Below are positions 26,745 to 36,069 of a stretch of DNA of 64,000 nucleotides, piece after piece (positions within the stretch are counted from its first letter, which is position 1; each line of letters starts with the position of its first letter). The notes below the pieces were generated by a model. That model saw only the letters and a program-made list of their open reading frames with translations, made no database searches and was not told the origin of the DNA. Location: positions 22,455-86,454 of the forward strand of contig NZ_AKJG01000049.1 in assembly GCF_000282455.1 (NCBI RefSeq), in the 5' to 3' direction. The position numbers were made by a program, and so were the translations under genes. The stretch comes from Pseudomonas sp. GM74 (lineage in GTDB: Bacteria > Pseudomonadota > Gammaproteobacteria > Pseudomonadales > Pseudomonadaceae).

Positions 26745-27485
26745 TTAAAAGGTCTTGGTGGCACTGGCTACAACTGTCGCCGAACAGAGGTCGTCATAGC
26801 CGTACCAACTGCTGCACTCGCTTTTCGACAAGTCGGTATCGACATAACTCAGCCCCCAGGTCACGCCGACGAAGTCGCGTGTCAGCTTGGCTTCCCACTC
26901 GTAGTAAGACTCACGGCTATCGCCATTGGCGGACCAGAACGCGGGGTCATTCACATCGTTGCGCCCAAAGCGCAGGTCCAGGCCGACTTCAGCCGGTAGA
27001 TCGATTTTGTAGCTCAGGTAGGTGTAGAGGGTGTCCTGGTCCTCGCCGAAGAAGTTCGGCGTGTCCTTGGAGTAATAGGCACCCAGCTTCACGCCGTACA
27101 GGTCAAGGACGGCGTAGACCTCGCTGAGGTTGAATTCGGAATTTTTCGGGTAGTCGTACTTGATGTAGCCCAGGTCCAGGCTGATGGCGTCCGTGGCCTG
27201 CCAGTAGTAACCAGCGTAGTACTCAAGTTCCTGACGAGTGTCGAAGCCGCCACCGAAATCCACGTTGGAGGTCCAGGCGCCGATGTACAGGCCACTGCTG
27301 TGCAACAACGTAGCCCCGCCCTGCACGGCCGGATCACCCAGGGTTTGCGAGATGCCACGGGTACGGTAGTCGCTGACCACGCCCAGGGTCATGTCAAGGC
27401 TGAAGTCATCGTTGAGGGCCAGGGCGTGGCTGCTCAGGGGGGCCAATGCCAGTGCGGCGAGGGTCAATGCTGAAAGTGCGTTCAT
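26745..27485 (-). CDS. TorF-family putative outer-membrane porin
   Basis: 246 residues. Signal peptide to about residue 23 (SSHALA), then alternating beta strands ending in Phe (ATKTF), as in outer-membrane beta-barrels. MTLGVVSDYRTRGISQT is the TorF/TIGR02001 mark, and aromatic girdles recur (YYAGYYWQA, LGYIKYDY). Upstream of the NCS1 permease in the same direction. Confidence 0.88.
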   Translation of the reverse strand: MNALSALTLAALALAPLSSHALALNDDFSLDMTLGVVSDYRTRGISQTLGDPAVQGGATLLHSSGLYIGAWTSNVDFGGGFDTRQELEYYAGYYWQATDAISLDLGYIKYDYPKNSEFNLSEVYAVLDLYGVKLGAYYSKDTPNFFGEDQDTLYTYLSYKIDLPAEVGLDLRFGRNDVNDPAFWSANGDSRESYYEWEAKLTRDFVGVTWGLSYVDTDLSKSECSSWYGYDDLCSATVVASATKTF

Positions 27486-27534
27486 ACAGTTCTCTTGTTG
27501 TTATGGCGTACGGGGAATTTCAGGCATGGCGATG

Positions 27535-27571
27535 CCAGGCCCCTCGCGCGACGAGGGGCTGGCGGTTTTTT
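27535..27571 (+). terminator. Hairpin with T-run in porin-amidohydrolase gap
   Basis: ccaggcccctcg and cgaggggctgg (one bulge) around a cgcga loop, followed by cggtttttt on the plus strand. Its T-run faces plus-strand transcription, although the neighbouring genes are on the minus strand; on the minus strand it can be a 3'-end hairpin for the amidohydrolase transcript. Confidence 0.45.
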
Positions 27572-27593
27572 GCGGGTGCTGGGTGTACGCAGG

Positions 27594-29333
27594 TCAGGAC
27601 GCGGGGGCGTAGACCTGCTTGCCGGCGAAGAAGGTGTTCAGGACTTTGGTTTCGAACAGGTCGTCATCGCTGACCTTGAACACGTCCCGGTCGAGGATGA
27701 TCAGGTCAGCCTGCTTGCCCGGTGCCAGCGAACCGATCTGCTTGTCCAGACCCAGGGTTTTCGCCGCGTTGAGGGTGTAGGCATAGAACATGGTCTGGCG
27801 GTCGATGCTTTCCTTGGCATTGAGTACGCCCAACGGGCCTTTGCGCGTGCTGGCCTGGGCAATGGCGTTGAACGGATTGGCGCTCGACACCGGCCAGTCG
27901 CTGCCACCGGCAATCGTCGCGCCGGCGTTATGCAGGGACCGTGCGGGATACTGGTAACCGTAGGCAAAGGCGCTGATGTAGGGCTTGACCAGTTCGACGG
28001 TGTAGGTCTCGCCGGTGGCCCACAGCAGTTGCATCGAGGCGATCACGCCCAGTTCCTTGAAGCGTGGAAACTCCTTGGGATTGACCAGTTGCAGGTGCGC
28101 GACGCTGTGGGGTACAGGCGTCGGGCTGAGCTTGCGCGCATACGCCACGCCATTGAGCGCTTCGCGCACTGCGCGGTCGCCGACGGCGTGCATATGCACG
28201 ATCCAGCCGCGTTTTTCCGCCGCCACCACCAGTTCGCCGAAATGCGCCGGGTCGGTCAGCAACTGACCATTTTTATGGCTGTTCTTGAACGGCACGATGA
28301 CCGCTGCGGTTTGCCCCGGGAATTCGAGAATGCCGTCGACAAACACCTTGATGCCGGGGAAGGTCAGGTTAGGCACGCCCTCGAACTGCTTCATCACCGT
28401 GGCGATCACTTCCAGATCGGCGGGCTTGCTCTTCGGGTTGGTGACCATCAACGCGGCGACGTGGGCGCTGAGTTCGCCGTTCTGCGCCAGCGCCTTGTAC
28501 AGCGGCAGGACGCCGACGCTTTCGGCGGTGGCATGGAAATCGAACAGTGAGTCTTCACTGCCGCCGTTCGCCGCGGCGTCCATCCACGCAGTGATGCCGA
28601 ATTGGTTGTTGACCCGCACCGCCTCTTTCGCGGCCTTGAGCATGGTCTCCTGGCTGGGCGCGGGAATTGCGCTGCGCACCACGTCCCAGCGTGATTCGGC
28701 AAAGTAGCCATTAGGCGTGAAGTCCGCTTCATGGCCGACGTAACCGCGCTCTTTCTCCGGCAGGCTCTTGACCAGTGCAGCGTCGATGTTCAGACGCTTG
28801 AGCATCGCGTTGTTGGCCCAACCGGTGTGGCCGTCGATGCCGCTGAAGACGATAGGCTGATCGGCCCAGCGCCCCTGATTGAACACCTTGCCCAGTTCAC
28901 GGCTTTTTTCCCAATAGGCCGAACTGACCCCGGCGACGCTGATCACATCGCCAGCCCGGGCACGCCCGGCCTTGTCCTCTTCAATCAACCACTGCTCAAG
29001 TTCGGGTAGTGGTTTGACTTCGTCCAGCAGGTTGGCCTTCATGCTGTCGAACGCCCCCACCACCGGGTGGCTGTGGGTGTCGATCATGCCTGGCATCAAC
29101 ACTTTGCCCGCCAGGTCGATGCGCTGGGTCTTGGCGTCGGCCAGGGCATTGATTTCGGCATCGCTGCCCACTTTCAGAATCTTGCCGTCTTGCACCGCAA
29201 CAGCCTGCACCAGTGCCTGGCCGGGTTCGGCGGTAAAGACCTTGCCGTTGAACAACACCAGGTCAGCGGCGGCCATGGCCTGCACCGACGACAAGGCCAG
29301 CGCGGCGGCCAACAGGTTTGGAATCAATCGCAT
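27594..29333 (-). CDS. YtcJ-like exported amidohydrolase
   Basis: 579 residues. Signal peptide MRLIPNLLAAALALSSVQAM before ADLVLFNGKVFTAEPGQ. The amidohydrolase metal pattern is GMIDTHSHPV (HxH), with HMHAVGDRAVREALNG, SDWPVSS and the C-terminal QADLIILD loop. A periplasmic metal-dependent hydrolase, probably acting on amide, imide or ester bonds. The next gene upstream on the strand is its paralogue. Substrate unknown. Confidence 0.88.
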   Translation of the reverse strand: MRLIPNLLAAALALSSVQAMAAADLVLFNGKVFTAEPGQALVQAVAVQDGKILKVGSDAEINALADAKTQRIDLAGKVLMPGMIDTHSHPVVGAFDSMKANLLDEVKPLPELEQWLIEEDKAGRARAGDVISVAGVSSAYWEKSRELGKVFNQGRWADQPIVFSGIDGHTGWANNAMLKRLNIDAALVKSLPEKERGYVGHEADFTPNGYFAESRWDVVRSAIPAPSQETMLKAAKEAVRVNNQFGITAWMDAAANGGSEDSLFDFHATAESVGVLPLYKALAQNGELSAHVAALMVTNPKSKPADLEVIATVMKQFEGVPNLTFPGIKVFVDGILEFPGQTAAVIVPFKNSHKNGQLLTDPAHFGELVVAAEKRGWIVHMHAVGDRAVREALNGVAYARKLSPTPVPHSVAHLQLVNPKEFPRFKELGVIASMQLLWATGETYTVELVKPYISAFAYGYQYPARSLHNAGATIAGGSDWPVSSANPFNAIAQASTRKGPLGVLNAKESIDRQTMFYAYTLNAAKTLGLDKQIGSLAPGKQADLIILDRDVFKVSDDDLFETKVLNTFFAGKQVYAPAS

Positions 29334-29351
29334 CGGAACGCTCTCTGGTTT

Positions 29352-31211
29352 TTATAGGGCGGATCGGGAAGTAACAGTTTGAGAAACCGCGTGTGGCGCA
29401 AGGCTGAGGAACGGCACCTTGGCCCACACGACCTTGCCGCCGACCAGCGTCAGCAGCACGTCATTGCGGCCCAGTTCCTCCTCGGGCACCTGCATGAAGT
29501 TCTTGTCGAGCACGATCAGGTCAGCGAACTTGCCGACTTCGACCGAACCCAGCACCGCGTCCAGCTTCAACTGTTCGGCGGAACTGAGGGTGATGCTACG
29601 CAGCGCTTCGGCTCGCGACAGCGCCGGATCGGCGTTGAGTCGCCCGGCATACTTGGGGCCATAGCTGTGCGGGTTGGTCGGGTCGCCGGAACGGGTAACG
29701 CCGACTTTCAGCGCCAGGAACTCATCGAGGGGGTCGACCGGCCAATCGCTGCCAAACGCCACTCGGCCGCCGGCTTGGGCGATGCTGCCTGAAGGTTCCA
29801 TGCGTTCGAATCGCTCGACGCCAAGGTGATCACTGGTGCCGTCGACCGTGGATGGTGCCTGCTGAGCCCACTGGAACGACATGGTGGCCGTGACGTCCAG
29901 AGCCTTGAAGCGTGGGTAGTCGGCAGGGTCGACCGACTCGGCGTGGGCGATGGCCGGGCGGAAGTCCTGACCGGGCAGTGCCTTGCGCACGTAGGCGACG
30001 CTGTCCAGTGCGTCCCGTACCGCGCGCTCGCCGGTGGCGTGCAGGTGCGGATCGAAACCGGCCTTGACCGCTTGCAGCAACAGCGGATTGAGCACCTGCG
30101 GCGGGAAGTACAGTTCGCCCAGGTTCTTGCCCGGCGTCCACTTCGGCGCCTGTTCGGTGCCGCTGTTGTGCAGGTACGGGGTCAACATGGCGCCGGTGTC
30201 CGCCGGGGCATTGATGATGCCGTCCATGAACAGTTTGACGTGGCGCATGTTCACGCCCGGCGCGACATGCACTTCGCCCTGGTCGTAGGTGTTGGCCAGG
30301 GCCTTGGCCTCGGCGATGGTTTTCACCGGGTCGGCGGCAGCGGCGGCCGGGTCCAGCTTGATCGCCAGCAAGGCCCGGGCAGTCAGTTCACCTGATTTTT
30401 GCAGGCGGGTGAAGGCCTTGCCGCTTTCCGGTCCCGACAGGGCATCGAAGAAACTGGTGATGCCTTGCTGGCGCATGGCGTCGAGGGCTGCACGGGTCTG
30501 GTTGAGTTTTTCTGCGTCGGTGGCGGGCGGCACCACGGCGGCCAACGATTCGGCGGCGCCGTCTTCGCAGATGCCGTTCGGGTTGCCGGCGCTGTCGCGT
30601 CGGTATTTGCCGTCTTCGGGGTCGGCGGTGTTCTTGTTGATGCCGGCCAGTTCCAGGCCGCGAGAGTTGGTCAGCACGGTGTGAAAATCGGTGGAGCGCA
30701 CCTGGATCGGACGCTTGGTCTTGAGCGCGTCCAGGGTCGATTTGTCGGCGTCGCCGTCAAGCCCGGTCATGCCCATGCGATCCCAGCTGCCGACTTCCAG
30801 CCAGACATCCGGGCCCTTGTCCTTCTCGGCATCGAGACAGGCCTGGATGCTCGTCTGAAACTGCGCGCGGGTCATGGTCTGGTATTTCAGGTCGCACAGC
30901 GTCATGGCGCGACCGCCATCCCCCGGGTGCATATGCGCATCGACGAAGCCCGGCATCAGCATGCGCCCGGCCAGGTCGATCAGTTGTGTTTGCTTGCCGA
31001 TGTAGCCGTCGACCCCGGCATTGCTGCCGACATAGACGATCTTGCCGCCCGAAATGGCAATGGCCTGCTGCACGGAATTCTGGCCATCGACGGTGTAGAC
31101 GTAGCCATTGCGCATGACCGTGTCAGCCGGTGTCGCGCCCCATGCCACGCAGGAAAACGCCGTTGTCGACGCAACGGCGATGAACAACCTGGAAAGTCTC
31201 AAATGCCTCAC
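29352..31211 (-). CDS. YtcJ-like exported amidohydrolase, second copy
   Basis: 619 residues from a GTG start at 31211. Signal-like N-terminus (LFIAVASTTAFSCVAWGA), then NGYVYTVDGQNSVQQAIAIS, GFVDAHMHPG (HxH), LHATGERAVRDALD and FGSDWPVDPLD, and KFADLIVLD at the end. It ends 19 bases before the start of the other amidohydrolase, so both may be on one transcript. AGGGG is very close to the GTG, and a TTG at 31202 is an alternative start. Confidence 0.86.
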   Translation of the reverse strand: MRHLRLSRLFIAVASTTAFSCVAWGATPADTVMRNGYVYTVDGQNSVQQAIAISGGKIVYVGSNAGVDGYIGKQTQLIDLAGRMLMPGFVDAHMHPGDGGRAMTLCDLKYQTMTRAQFQTSIQACLDAEKDKGPDVWLEVGSWDRMGMTGLDGDADKSTLDALKTKRPIQVRSTDFHTVLTNSRGLELAGINKNTADPEDGKYRRDSAGNPNGICEDGAAESLAAVVPPATDAEKLNQTRAALDAMRQQGITSFFDALSGPESGKAFTRLQKSGELTARALLAIKLDPAAAAADPVKTIAEAKALANTYDQGEVHVAPGVNMRHVKLFMDGIINAPADTGAMLTPYLHNSGTEQAPKWTPGKNLGELYFPPQVLNPLLLQAVKAGFDPHLHATGERAVRDALDSVAYVRKALPGQDFRPAIAHAESVDPADYPRFKALDVTATMSFQWAQQAPSTVDGTSDHLGVERFERMEPSGSIAQAGGRVAFGSDWPVDPLDEFLALKVGVTRSGDPTNPHSYGPKYAGRLNADPALSRAEALRSITLSSAEQLKLDAVLGSVEVGKFADLIVLDKNFMQVPEEELGRNDVLLTLVGGKVVWAKVPFLSLAPHAVSQTVTSRSAL

Positions 31212-31275
31212 CCCTGTTCTTATTGTTTTGAAGCGGTCCGAGGCGACTGCGCCAGCCCCTGATAGACAGGGCCTA

Positions 31276-31285
31276 CCCTATAGGG
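31276..31285. promoter_or_regulatory. Palindrome ccctataggg upstream of amidohydrolase operon
   Basis: A perfect 10-base dyad lies about 65 bases before the GTG of 29352-31211, in the gap to the LuxR gene. It might be an operator for the LuxR-type regulator at 31350-32453 or for another factor. Support is position and symmetry alone. Confidence 0.3.
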
Positions 31286-31349
31286 CACAGCGTTCGAATG
31301 GACCTCTGCAAATGAGGAGGGGTAAGACAAATAATTGAAACGACTGGGA

Positions 31350-32453
31350 TTAATCCCGGCGCACGGACTCCGACAACGCACCCGGCGAACGCAGAGCCGA
31401 ACCCAGCTCCACCTTGCTTTTAACACCCAGCTGCAAATAGCAGTTACGTAAATAGGTGCGCACGGTCGCCGGGCTCAGGGCGAGCATTTTGGCGATTTCC
31501 TTGTAGGAATGGCCGGCGGCGAACAGCATCGCTGCGCTGCGTTCCCGTGGTGCCAGGCCATCACCGCCTGACGGCGCATCGAGGGACAGGATGACGTGTT
31601 CGGCGTTGGGGCTGAGGGTCAGGGCGCAGCGGCCCAGGCGGATCACACAGGGGGCTCTGGACAACTGCGCGATCACCTCAGGTGGCAGCGTGGAACCGCT
31701 CCAGCCGGGCAGTTCGCGCTGGATGGCAACACACAACCTGGCCCCCACATAGAGCAGACTGCCGTCCATACGCGCGATGCCACAATCACTCGCGCCGTTT
31801 TCGCTGTCGAAGCGAATCATGTCCTGCACTTGAAACCGCCACAGCTGGAACAGGTGATCGCAGAACGCCAAAAACAGCTCGGCTTCGTTCTCCTCGAACG
31901 CCTGTTCATCCTGACCACGGTAGAGGCAGACGAAAAACATCAGGCCGCTTTCGGGCAATTCGTAGGTGATGCTCATCAAGTGATAGAGATCGAAGCGCCG
32001 GGCGAAATCATTGACTGCCTCGCAAGGGTCGTTGAAACCCTTGTCGCACACCACCTCACCAGGACGATTGAGCGTGGCGTAGGAGAACTGATCGTTGGCC
32101 GCCACCGGATGCCATTCGCAGGCAAAGGATTCAGGAAGATTGATGCTGCCATGCATCCAGCTTTGCATGGGCACATCAGGACCTGGCGCAGACATTTCGC
32201 CCCACCAGGCAGAGGCGAAGGGCACCAGTTGACCGAATGCCTGCAGGCCATCGGCGATGAATCGCGACGCCCCGCTCTCCCGCGCCAGCCGGCCAAGGTG
32301 CAGTACGCAATGATTGAACGCCTTGAGCGTGACCATCGTTGCGTCACCGTCGAGTTTATTTCCCTCCCCCATCATTGCGATCCCATTCACTGCATGGCCT
32401 TTGGTTTCGACGATGCCATAGGCCCGTGACGGGCGTCCAGTGCGCAATGACAT
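31350..32453 (-). CDS. LuxR-family transcriptional regulator
   Basis: 367 residues from the ATG at 32453. The C-terminal LuxR HTH is clear at about 305-360 (LAPRERSAAMLFAAGHSYKE, then LSPATVRTYLRNCY). The middle (AFGQLVPFASAWWG and later ITYELPESG) looks like a sensor domain without homoserine-lactone residues I can recognise. The first 40 residues look poorly folded, so the ATG at 32336 (MVTLKAFNHC) may be the true start; GGGGGAGGG at 32370 does not decide. Starts six bases after the nitrilase stop. Confidence 0.82.
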   Translation of the reverse strand: MSLRTGRPSRAYGIVETKGHAVNGIAMMGEGNKLDGDATMVTLKAFNHCVLHLGRLARESGASRFIADGLQAFGQLVPFASAWWGEMSAPGPDVPMQSWMHGSINLPESFACEWHPVAANDQFSYATLNRPGEVVCDKGFNDPCEAVNDFARRFDLYHLMSITYELPESGLMFFVCLYRGQDEQAFEENEAELFLAFCDHLFQLWRFQVQDMIRFDSENGASDCGIARMDGSLLYVGARLCVAIQRELPGWSGSTLPPEVIAQLSRAPCVIRLGRCALTLSPNAEHVILSLDAPSGGDGLAPRERSAAMLFAAGHSYKEIAKMLALSPATVRTYLRNCYLQLGVKSKVELGSALRSPGALSESVRRD

Positions 32454-32459
32454 CAACGG

Positions 32460-33302
32460 TTACAAAGCGCTGTGCAACCCGTACAGCTGTGGCCTGCGGT
32501 CCTGATGCAGGTCGTTGCGCGCGCTGATGCGCTTGTTGCGCGCTTCGGCGAGGCTCAGCGTCGCCAGCAGGATTTGCTCGCCGCCCTGCTCCGCCGGCCC
32601 GGCCAAGGGGTAACCGTCAGCATCGACGATGACCGACCCTTGCACCCAGCCGACGCCACGCTCATGGCCATAGCGATCGCATGCTGCAATGAACATGCGG
32701 TTCACCGAGGCATTGGCCTGCACTCGCAGCACTTCAGCCGGGCGCTCGGTTTGCGGCCGCGGACCGTCGGGCCAGTTGACCGGCGCGCACAACAGATCGG
32801 CGCCGGCCAGCGCCGCAAGACGCACCCACTCGGGGAACTCCAGGTCGTAGCAAATCAGCATGCCGAGTCGTCCATGCACCGTTTCGACCACCGGCGGTGG
32901 CGCATCGCCAGCTGTGAAGATGTCCTTTTCGGCATCCCACAGATGCGCCTTGCGGTATACCGCACGCAGGCCATTGGCGTCGATCATCGCCGCGCTGTTG
33001 GCCAGCTCATCGCCGGGCAGGCGTTCGCAGAAGCCGCCGACGATCACCAGGTTCAGCTCACGGGCCAGGGCCTGCCACAACTGCAAGGTTGGACCGTCAA
33101 CTGTTTCCGCCAGGCTCAGCGCTTCATCACGGTCGGTGAACAGGTAGCCGCTCTGCACCAGTTCGGGCAACACCACGACCTGCGCCCCCTGAAAGGCCGC
33201 CTGGCGAATCGCGCGTTCGGTGAGCGTGCGGTTGTGGGCCAGGTCGCCGATTTTCGGCGCCAGTTGGCAGCAGGCGACCACGGTATTTTTTGCGCTGTTC
33301 AA
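32460..33302 (-). CDS. Nitrilase-family carbon-nitrogen hydrolase
   Basis: 280 residues. Triad E47 (VVLPELVQSGY), K118 (YRKAHLW) and C151 (LICYDLEFPEW). Amidase or carbamoylase type of the nitrilase superfamily; the length fits the amidases better than true nitrilases. The start is TTG at 33302, preceded by GGAGG seven bases upstream, and it overlaps the permease stop as TTGA. It may hydrolyse the compound imported by the permease. Confidence 0.9.
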   Translation of the reverse strand: MNSAKNTVVACCQLAPKIGDLAHNRTLTERAIRQAAFQGAQVVVLPELVQSGYLFTDRDEALSLAETVDGPTLQLWQALARELNLVIVGGFCERLPGDELANSAAMIDANGLRAVYRKAHLWDAEKDIFTAGDAPPPVVETVHGRLGMLICYDLEFPEWVRLAALAGADLLCAPVNWPDGPRPQTERPAEVLRVQANASVNRMFIAACDRYGHERGVGWVQGSVIVDADGYPLAGPAEQGGEQILLATLSLAEARNKRISARNDLHQDRRPQLYGLHSAL

Positions 33303-34798
33303 CGCCCTGCCTCCGCAGATGAATGGGTCATGGCGACGATGTCGCTCTCGCTCAGTGCATCGATCACCCGGCGTTCGGCAGCCAGATCAATCGAGCGGCT
33401 GAGCAGGTAATAGGTCAGCCCCGACACCACCAGGCCCACCAGCCAGGCGATGTCCACGCCTTCCAGCACTCGCGCCAGCGGGCCGACAAACACCTCTTTA
33501 CCGGCGGCGGCATCGAATATGTAGAAGAACGGCACCATCGCGGCGAAACCGATCAGGTACGAAACGATGCCGCGAAATTGCCAGGCGCCGTAGATGCCCT
33601 TCGGCGTGAAGAAATGCGGGATCGCATAACGGCCCTTGCGCACAAAGAAGTAGTCCACCAGGTTGACGGCGGTCCACGGCACGAGGAAGTACAGCAACAG
33701 CACCAGGAAGGTGTTCAACAGCGCGATGCCGTCCCCTTTGATCGACAGCACGCAGGTCAACAGAATCACGCTGATCACACTGATCGACAGCACACGGGCA
33801 CGGGGTGTCGGGGCGATTTTTTTGATCGAGTCGACACCGGTCAGCAGTGTCAGCATGGCGCTGTAGGTGTTGAGCGCGATGATCGGCAGGAAGCCCGCCA
33901 CCGAGACGATCACCAGCAGATTGCCCAACCCCGGCACCATGGAAGAACCGACCTGATTCAACGCCACCAGTGCATCCGCTGCTTTCAACTGCTGCGCCAG
34001 CCAGGCGCCGAGGCCGATCATCCAGCTGCCGGACAACGAGGCACCGATGAACACCGCCGCGATCAGTTTCACCCGGCTGGTGTTTTTCGGCAGGTAACGG
34101 GAATAGTCGGACACGTAGGGCGCATAGGAAATGTTGTAGCTGGCACCGATGGCGAACAGCGTGGCGAAGGCCACCCAGTTGAAGCCCAGATCGGTCGCCG
34201 GCGTGACGCCTTCCTGACCCGCACCGAACATCAAGGCGATGGTCACCAGGGCGTACAGCGGCAAGGTCGCCAGCAAGGCCCACTTGAAGGCCTTGTGCAT
34301 CAGGTCGTGGCCGTAGATCGACAACAGCGCACCGATCAGTACCACGGTGACGGCGACGATGGTCGGGTCGATGCCGAATACATGTTCAAGGCCGTTCATG
34401 ATCAGCGAGATATTCACTACGTTGAATCCGACGAACACGAACATCGTCGCCATCAATGCCAGGATCACCCCGCGATAGCCGAACTGGGCGCGGGACTGGA
34501 TCATCTGCGGCAGGCCCATTTCCGGGCCCTGGGAGCCGTGGAACGCCATGAAAATGGTGCCGAACATGATGCCCAGGGCACCGGCGAGCATGGTCCACAG
34601 TGCGGACAAGCCGAGGCTCGGGCCAACAAAGCCGATGGAGATGGTGAAGAAGTGGAAGTTGCCCAGGAACCAGAAAGGCCCCTGGCTGCTGAGTTTGGCG
34701 TGGCGTTCGTTTTCCGGGATGTAGTCGATGGAGTGGCCTTCGATAGCCAATCCGCCGCTCGCCTCGGCGGCGTGCGCAGACACTGGGGAACCTGACAT
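33299..34798 (-). CDS. NCS1 family permease, third copy
   Basis: 499 residues. [54 protein letters not shown] and [19 protein letters not shown] closely match the copy at 13327-14901, so the two are recent-type paralogues. About 12 TM segments. Overlaps the nitrilase start by 4 bases and diverges from the LysR gene at 34998, an arrangement like that of the ureohydrolase cassette. Confidence 0.93.
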   Translation of the reverse strand: MSGSPVSAHAAEASGGLAIEGHSIDYIPENERHAKLSSQGPFWFLGNFHFFTISIGFVGPSLGLSALWTMLAGALGIMFGTIFMAFHGSQGPEMGLPQMIQSRAQFGYRGVILALMATMFVFVGFNVVNISLIMNGLEHVFGIDPTIVAVTVVLIGALLSIYGHDLMHKAFKWALLATLPLYALVTIALMFGAGQEGVTPATDLGFNWVAFATLFAIGASYNISYAPYVSDYSRYLPKNTSRVKLIAAVFIGASLSGSWMIGLGAWLAQQLKAADALVALNQVGSSMVPGLGNLLVIVSVAGFLPIIALNTYSAMLTLLTGVDSIKKIAPTPRARVLSISVISVILLTCVLSIKGDGIALLNTFLVLLLYFLVPWTAVNLVDYFFVRKGRYAIPHFFTPKGIYGAWQFRGIVSYLIGFAAMVPFFYIFDAAAGKEVFVGPLARVLEGVDIAWLVGLVVSGLTYYLLSRSIDLAAERRVIDALSESDIVAMTHSSAEAGR

Positions 34799-34955
34799 AC
34801 GATTGTTCCTATGCTGTTGTTTGTTGTTTTTGTGGGCACAGCGCTCGCTACGACGTCCAGTTCAGGTGAAACTCCATAAAAAGCTGACGATGACGCTGGT
34901 TTCACGGCAATGTAGGGCGTGGGTTCGGGCAGTAAAATATCGCAGGCACACTGTT

Positions 34956-34977
34956 TACATAGATCACCATCTATGTA
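34956..34977. promoter_or_regulatory. 9-base inverted repeat, candidate LysR operator
   Basis: tacatagat-cacc-atctatgta is a perfect dyad of two 9-base arms with a 4-base spacer, ending 20 bases before the LysR ATG and about 158 bases before the permease start. ATAG-N8-CTAT fits LysR operators. Placement suggests autoregulation as well as control of the permease-nitrilase operon. Confidence 0.5.
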
Positions 34978-34997
34978 GGCGAGAATCGGGAGCCCCC

Positions 34998-35900
34998 ATG
35001 CTGGGAACTGTAACGGAGCTGGATCTGCGCCTGATCCGGGTATTTCTGACCGTCGTCGAGGCGGGCGGCATCTCGGCGGCTCAAACCGCCCTCAACACCA
35101 CACAACCGACGATCAGCGCGCAGTTGGCGACGCTGGAAGCCCGGGTCGGGTTCCGCTTGTGCGAACGCGGGCGCAGCGGGTTTTCCGTAACGCCCAAAGG
35201 CACGCAGTTCATCGAGGCGGCCCGACGCTTGCTCGCGGCGGCCGAAGGATTCCGGGTCGAGGTGCAGCACATCAACCGCAAAGTCTCGGGCAGCATCAAC
35301 ATCGGCCTGCTGGGGCAAATCGATCCGGTGGCGAACAAGAAAATCGGCCAGGCCATTGCCCGTTTGCGCGCGCGGCACGAGGGGCTGTACTTCCACTTCA
35401 CCGAACTGTCGTCGTCACTGCTGGAAGAAAAAATCATCAACGGCCATATCGACCTGGCCATCGGTTACTTCTGGCATCGCTTGCCCGGCATCGATTATTT
35501 CCCGCTGTTCCCGGAAACCCAGATCGCCTACTGCGCGCCCTCGCATCCGTTGTTCGGGCAAGTCGGCGCACTGACCCGGGAAGATGTCAGCGGGTACGAC
35601 TGGGTCTGGCCGAGCCATCCGCTGCCGGAAATGCCGGCCCCCACGTCCATCGAGCGCCTGACCGTGCTCACCGACAGCATGGACGGTGCGGCCCTGCTGA
35701 TCCTGTCCGGCCAGCACCTGGGGTTTCTACCGCAGCACTACGCGACCCGGCATGAACAGCTGGGGCAATTGCACCCGCTGAATCCGGATCTGTTGCGCTA
35801 TGAGGTCAGCTTTCATGCGGCGGTGCGGCATTCGGCGCGACAACGGGACCTTGTGAGCGCGTTCCTCAACGAGCTGATGGAGATTTTCGGAGCGGTGTAG
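34998..35900 (+). CDS. LysR-family regulator, divergent from permease-nitrilase operon
   Basis: 300 residues. HTH about 8-67 (DLRLIRVFLTVVEAGGISAA, QPTISAQLATLE), then a co-inducer domain. Shares the CERGRSGF segment with the LysR at 17906 (CQRGRSGF), so the regulator and permease pair appear to be paralogous units. ATG at 34998 with GGGAG before it; a longer upstream open frame is not needed. Confidence 0.9.
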   Translation: MLGTVTELDLRLIRVFLTVVEAGGISAAQTALNTTQPTISAQLATLEARVGFRLCERGRSGFSVTPKGTQFIEAARRLLAAAEGFRVEVQHINRKVSGSINIGLLGQIDPVANKKIGQAIARLRARHEGLYFHFTELSSSLLEEKIINGHIDLAIGYFWHRLPGIDYFPLFPETQIAYCAPSHPLFGQVGALTREDVSGYDWVWPSHPLPEMPAPTSIERLTVLTDSMDGAALLILSGQHLGFLPQHYATRHEQLGQLHPLNPDLLRYEVSFHAAVRHSARQRDLVSAFLNELMEIFGAV

Positions 35901-35904
35901 ATCT

Positions 35905-36011
35905 TGTGGGAGCGGGCTTGCTCGCGAAGGCGTCGTTACAGTCAATATTGATGTTGACTGACCCACCGCTTTCGCGAGCAAGTCGGATCGCCGCACCGCC
36001 GCTCCCACAGG
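35905..36011. repeat. REP pair with variant right arm
   Basis: Left arm tgtgggagcgggcttgctcg; right arm is interrupted by gtcggatcgccgcacc at 35982-35997 before cgctcccacagg, as in the repeat at 6576. Confidence 0.85.
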
Positions 36012-36069
36012 ATTAGCAGGTGTACGCAAAATCTGCGGGCAACCGGGATTACTGTGGAATGCGGTGGTT

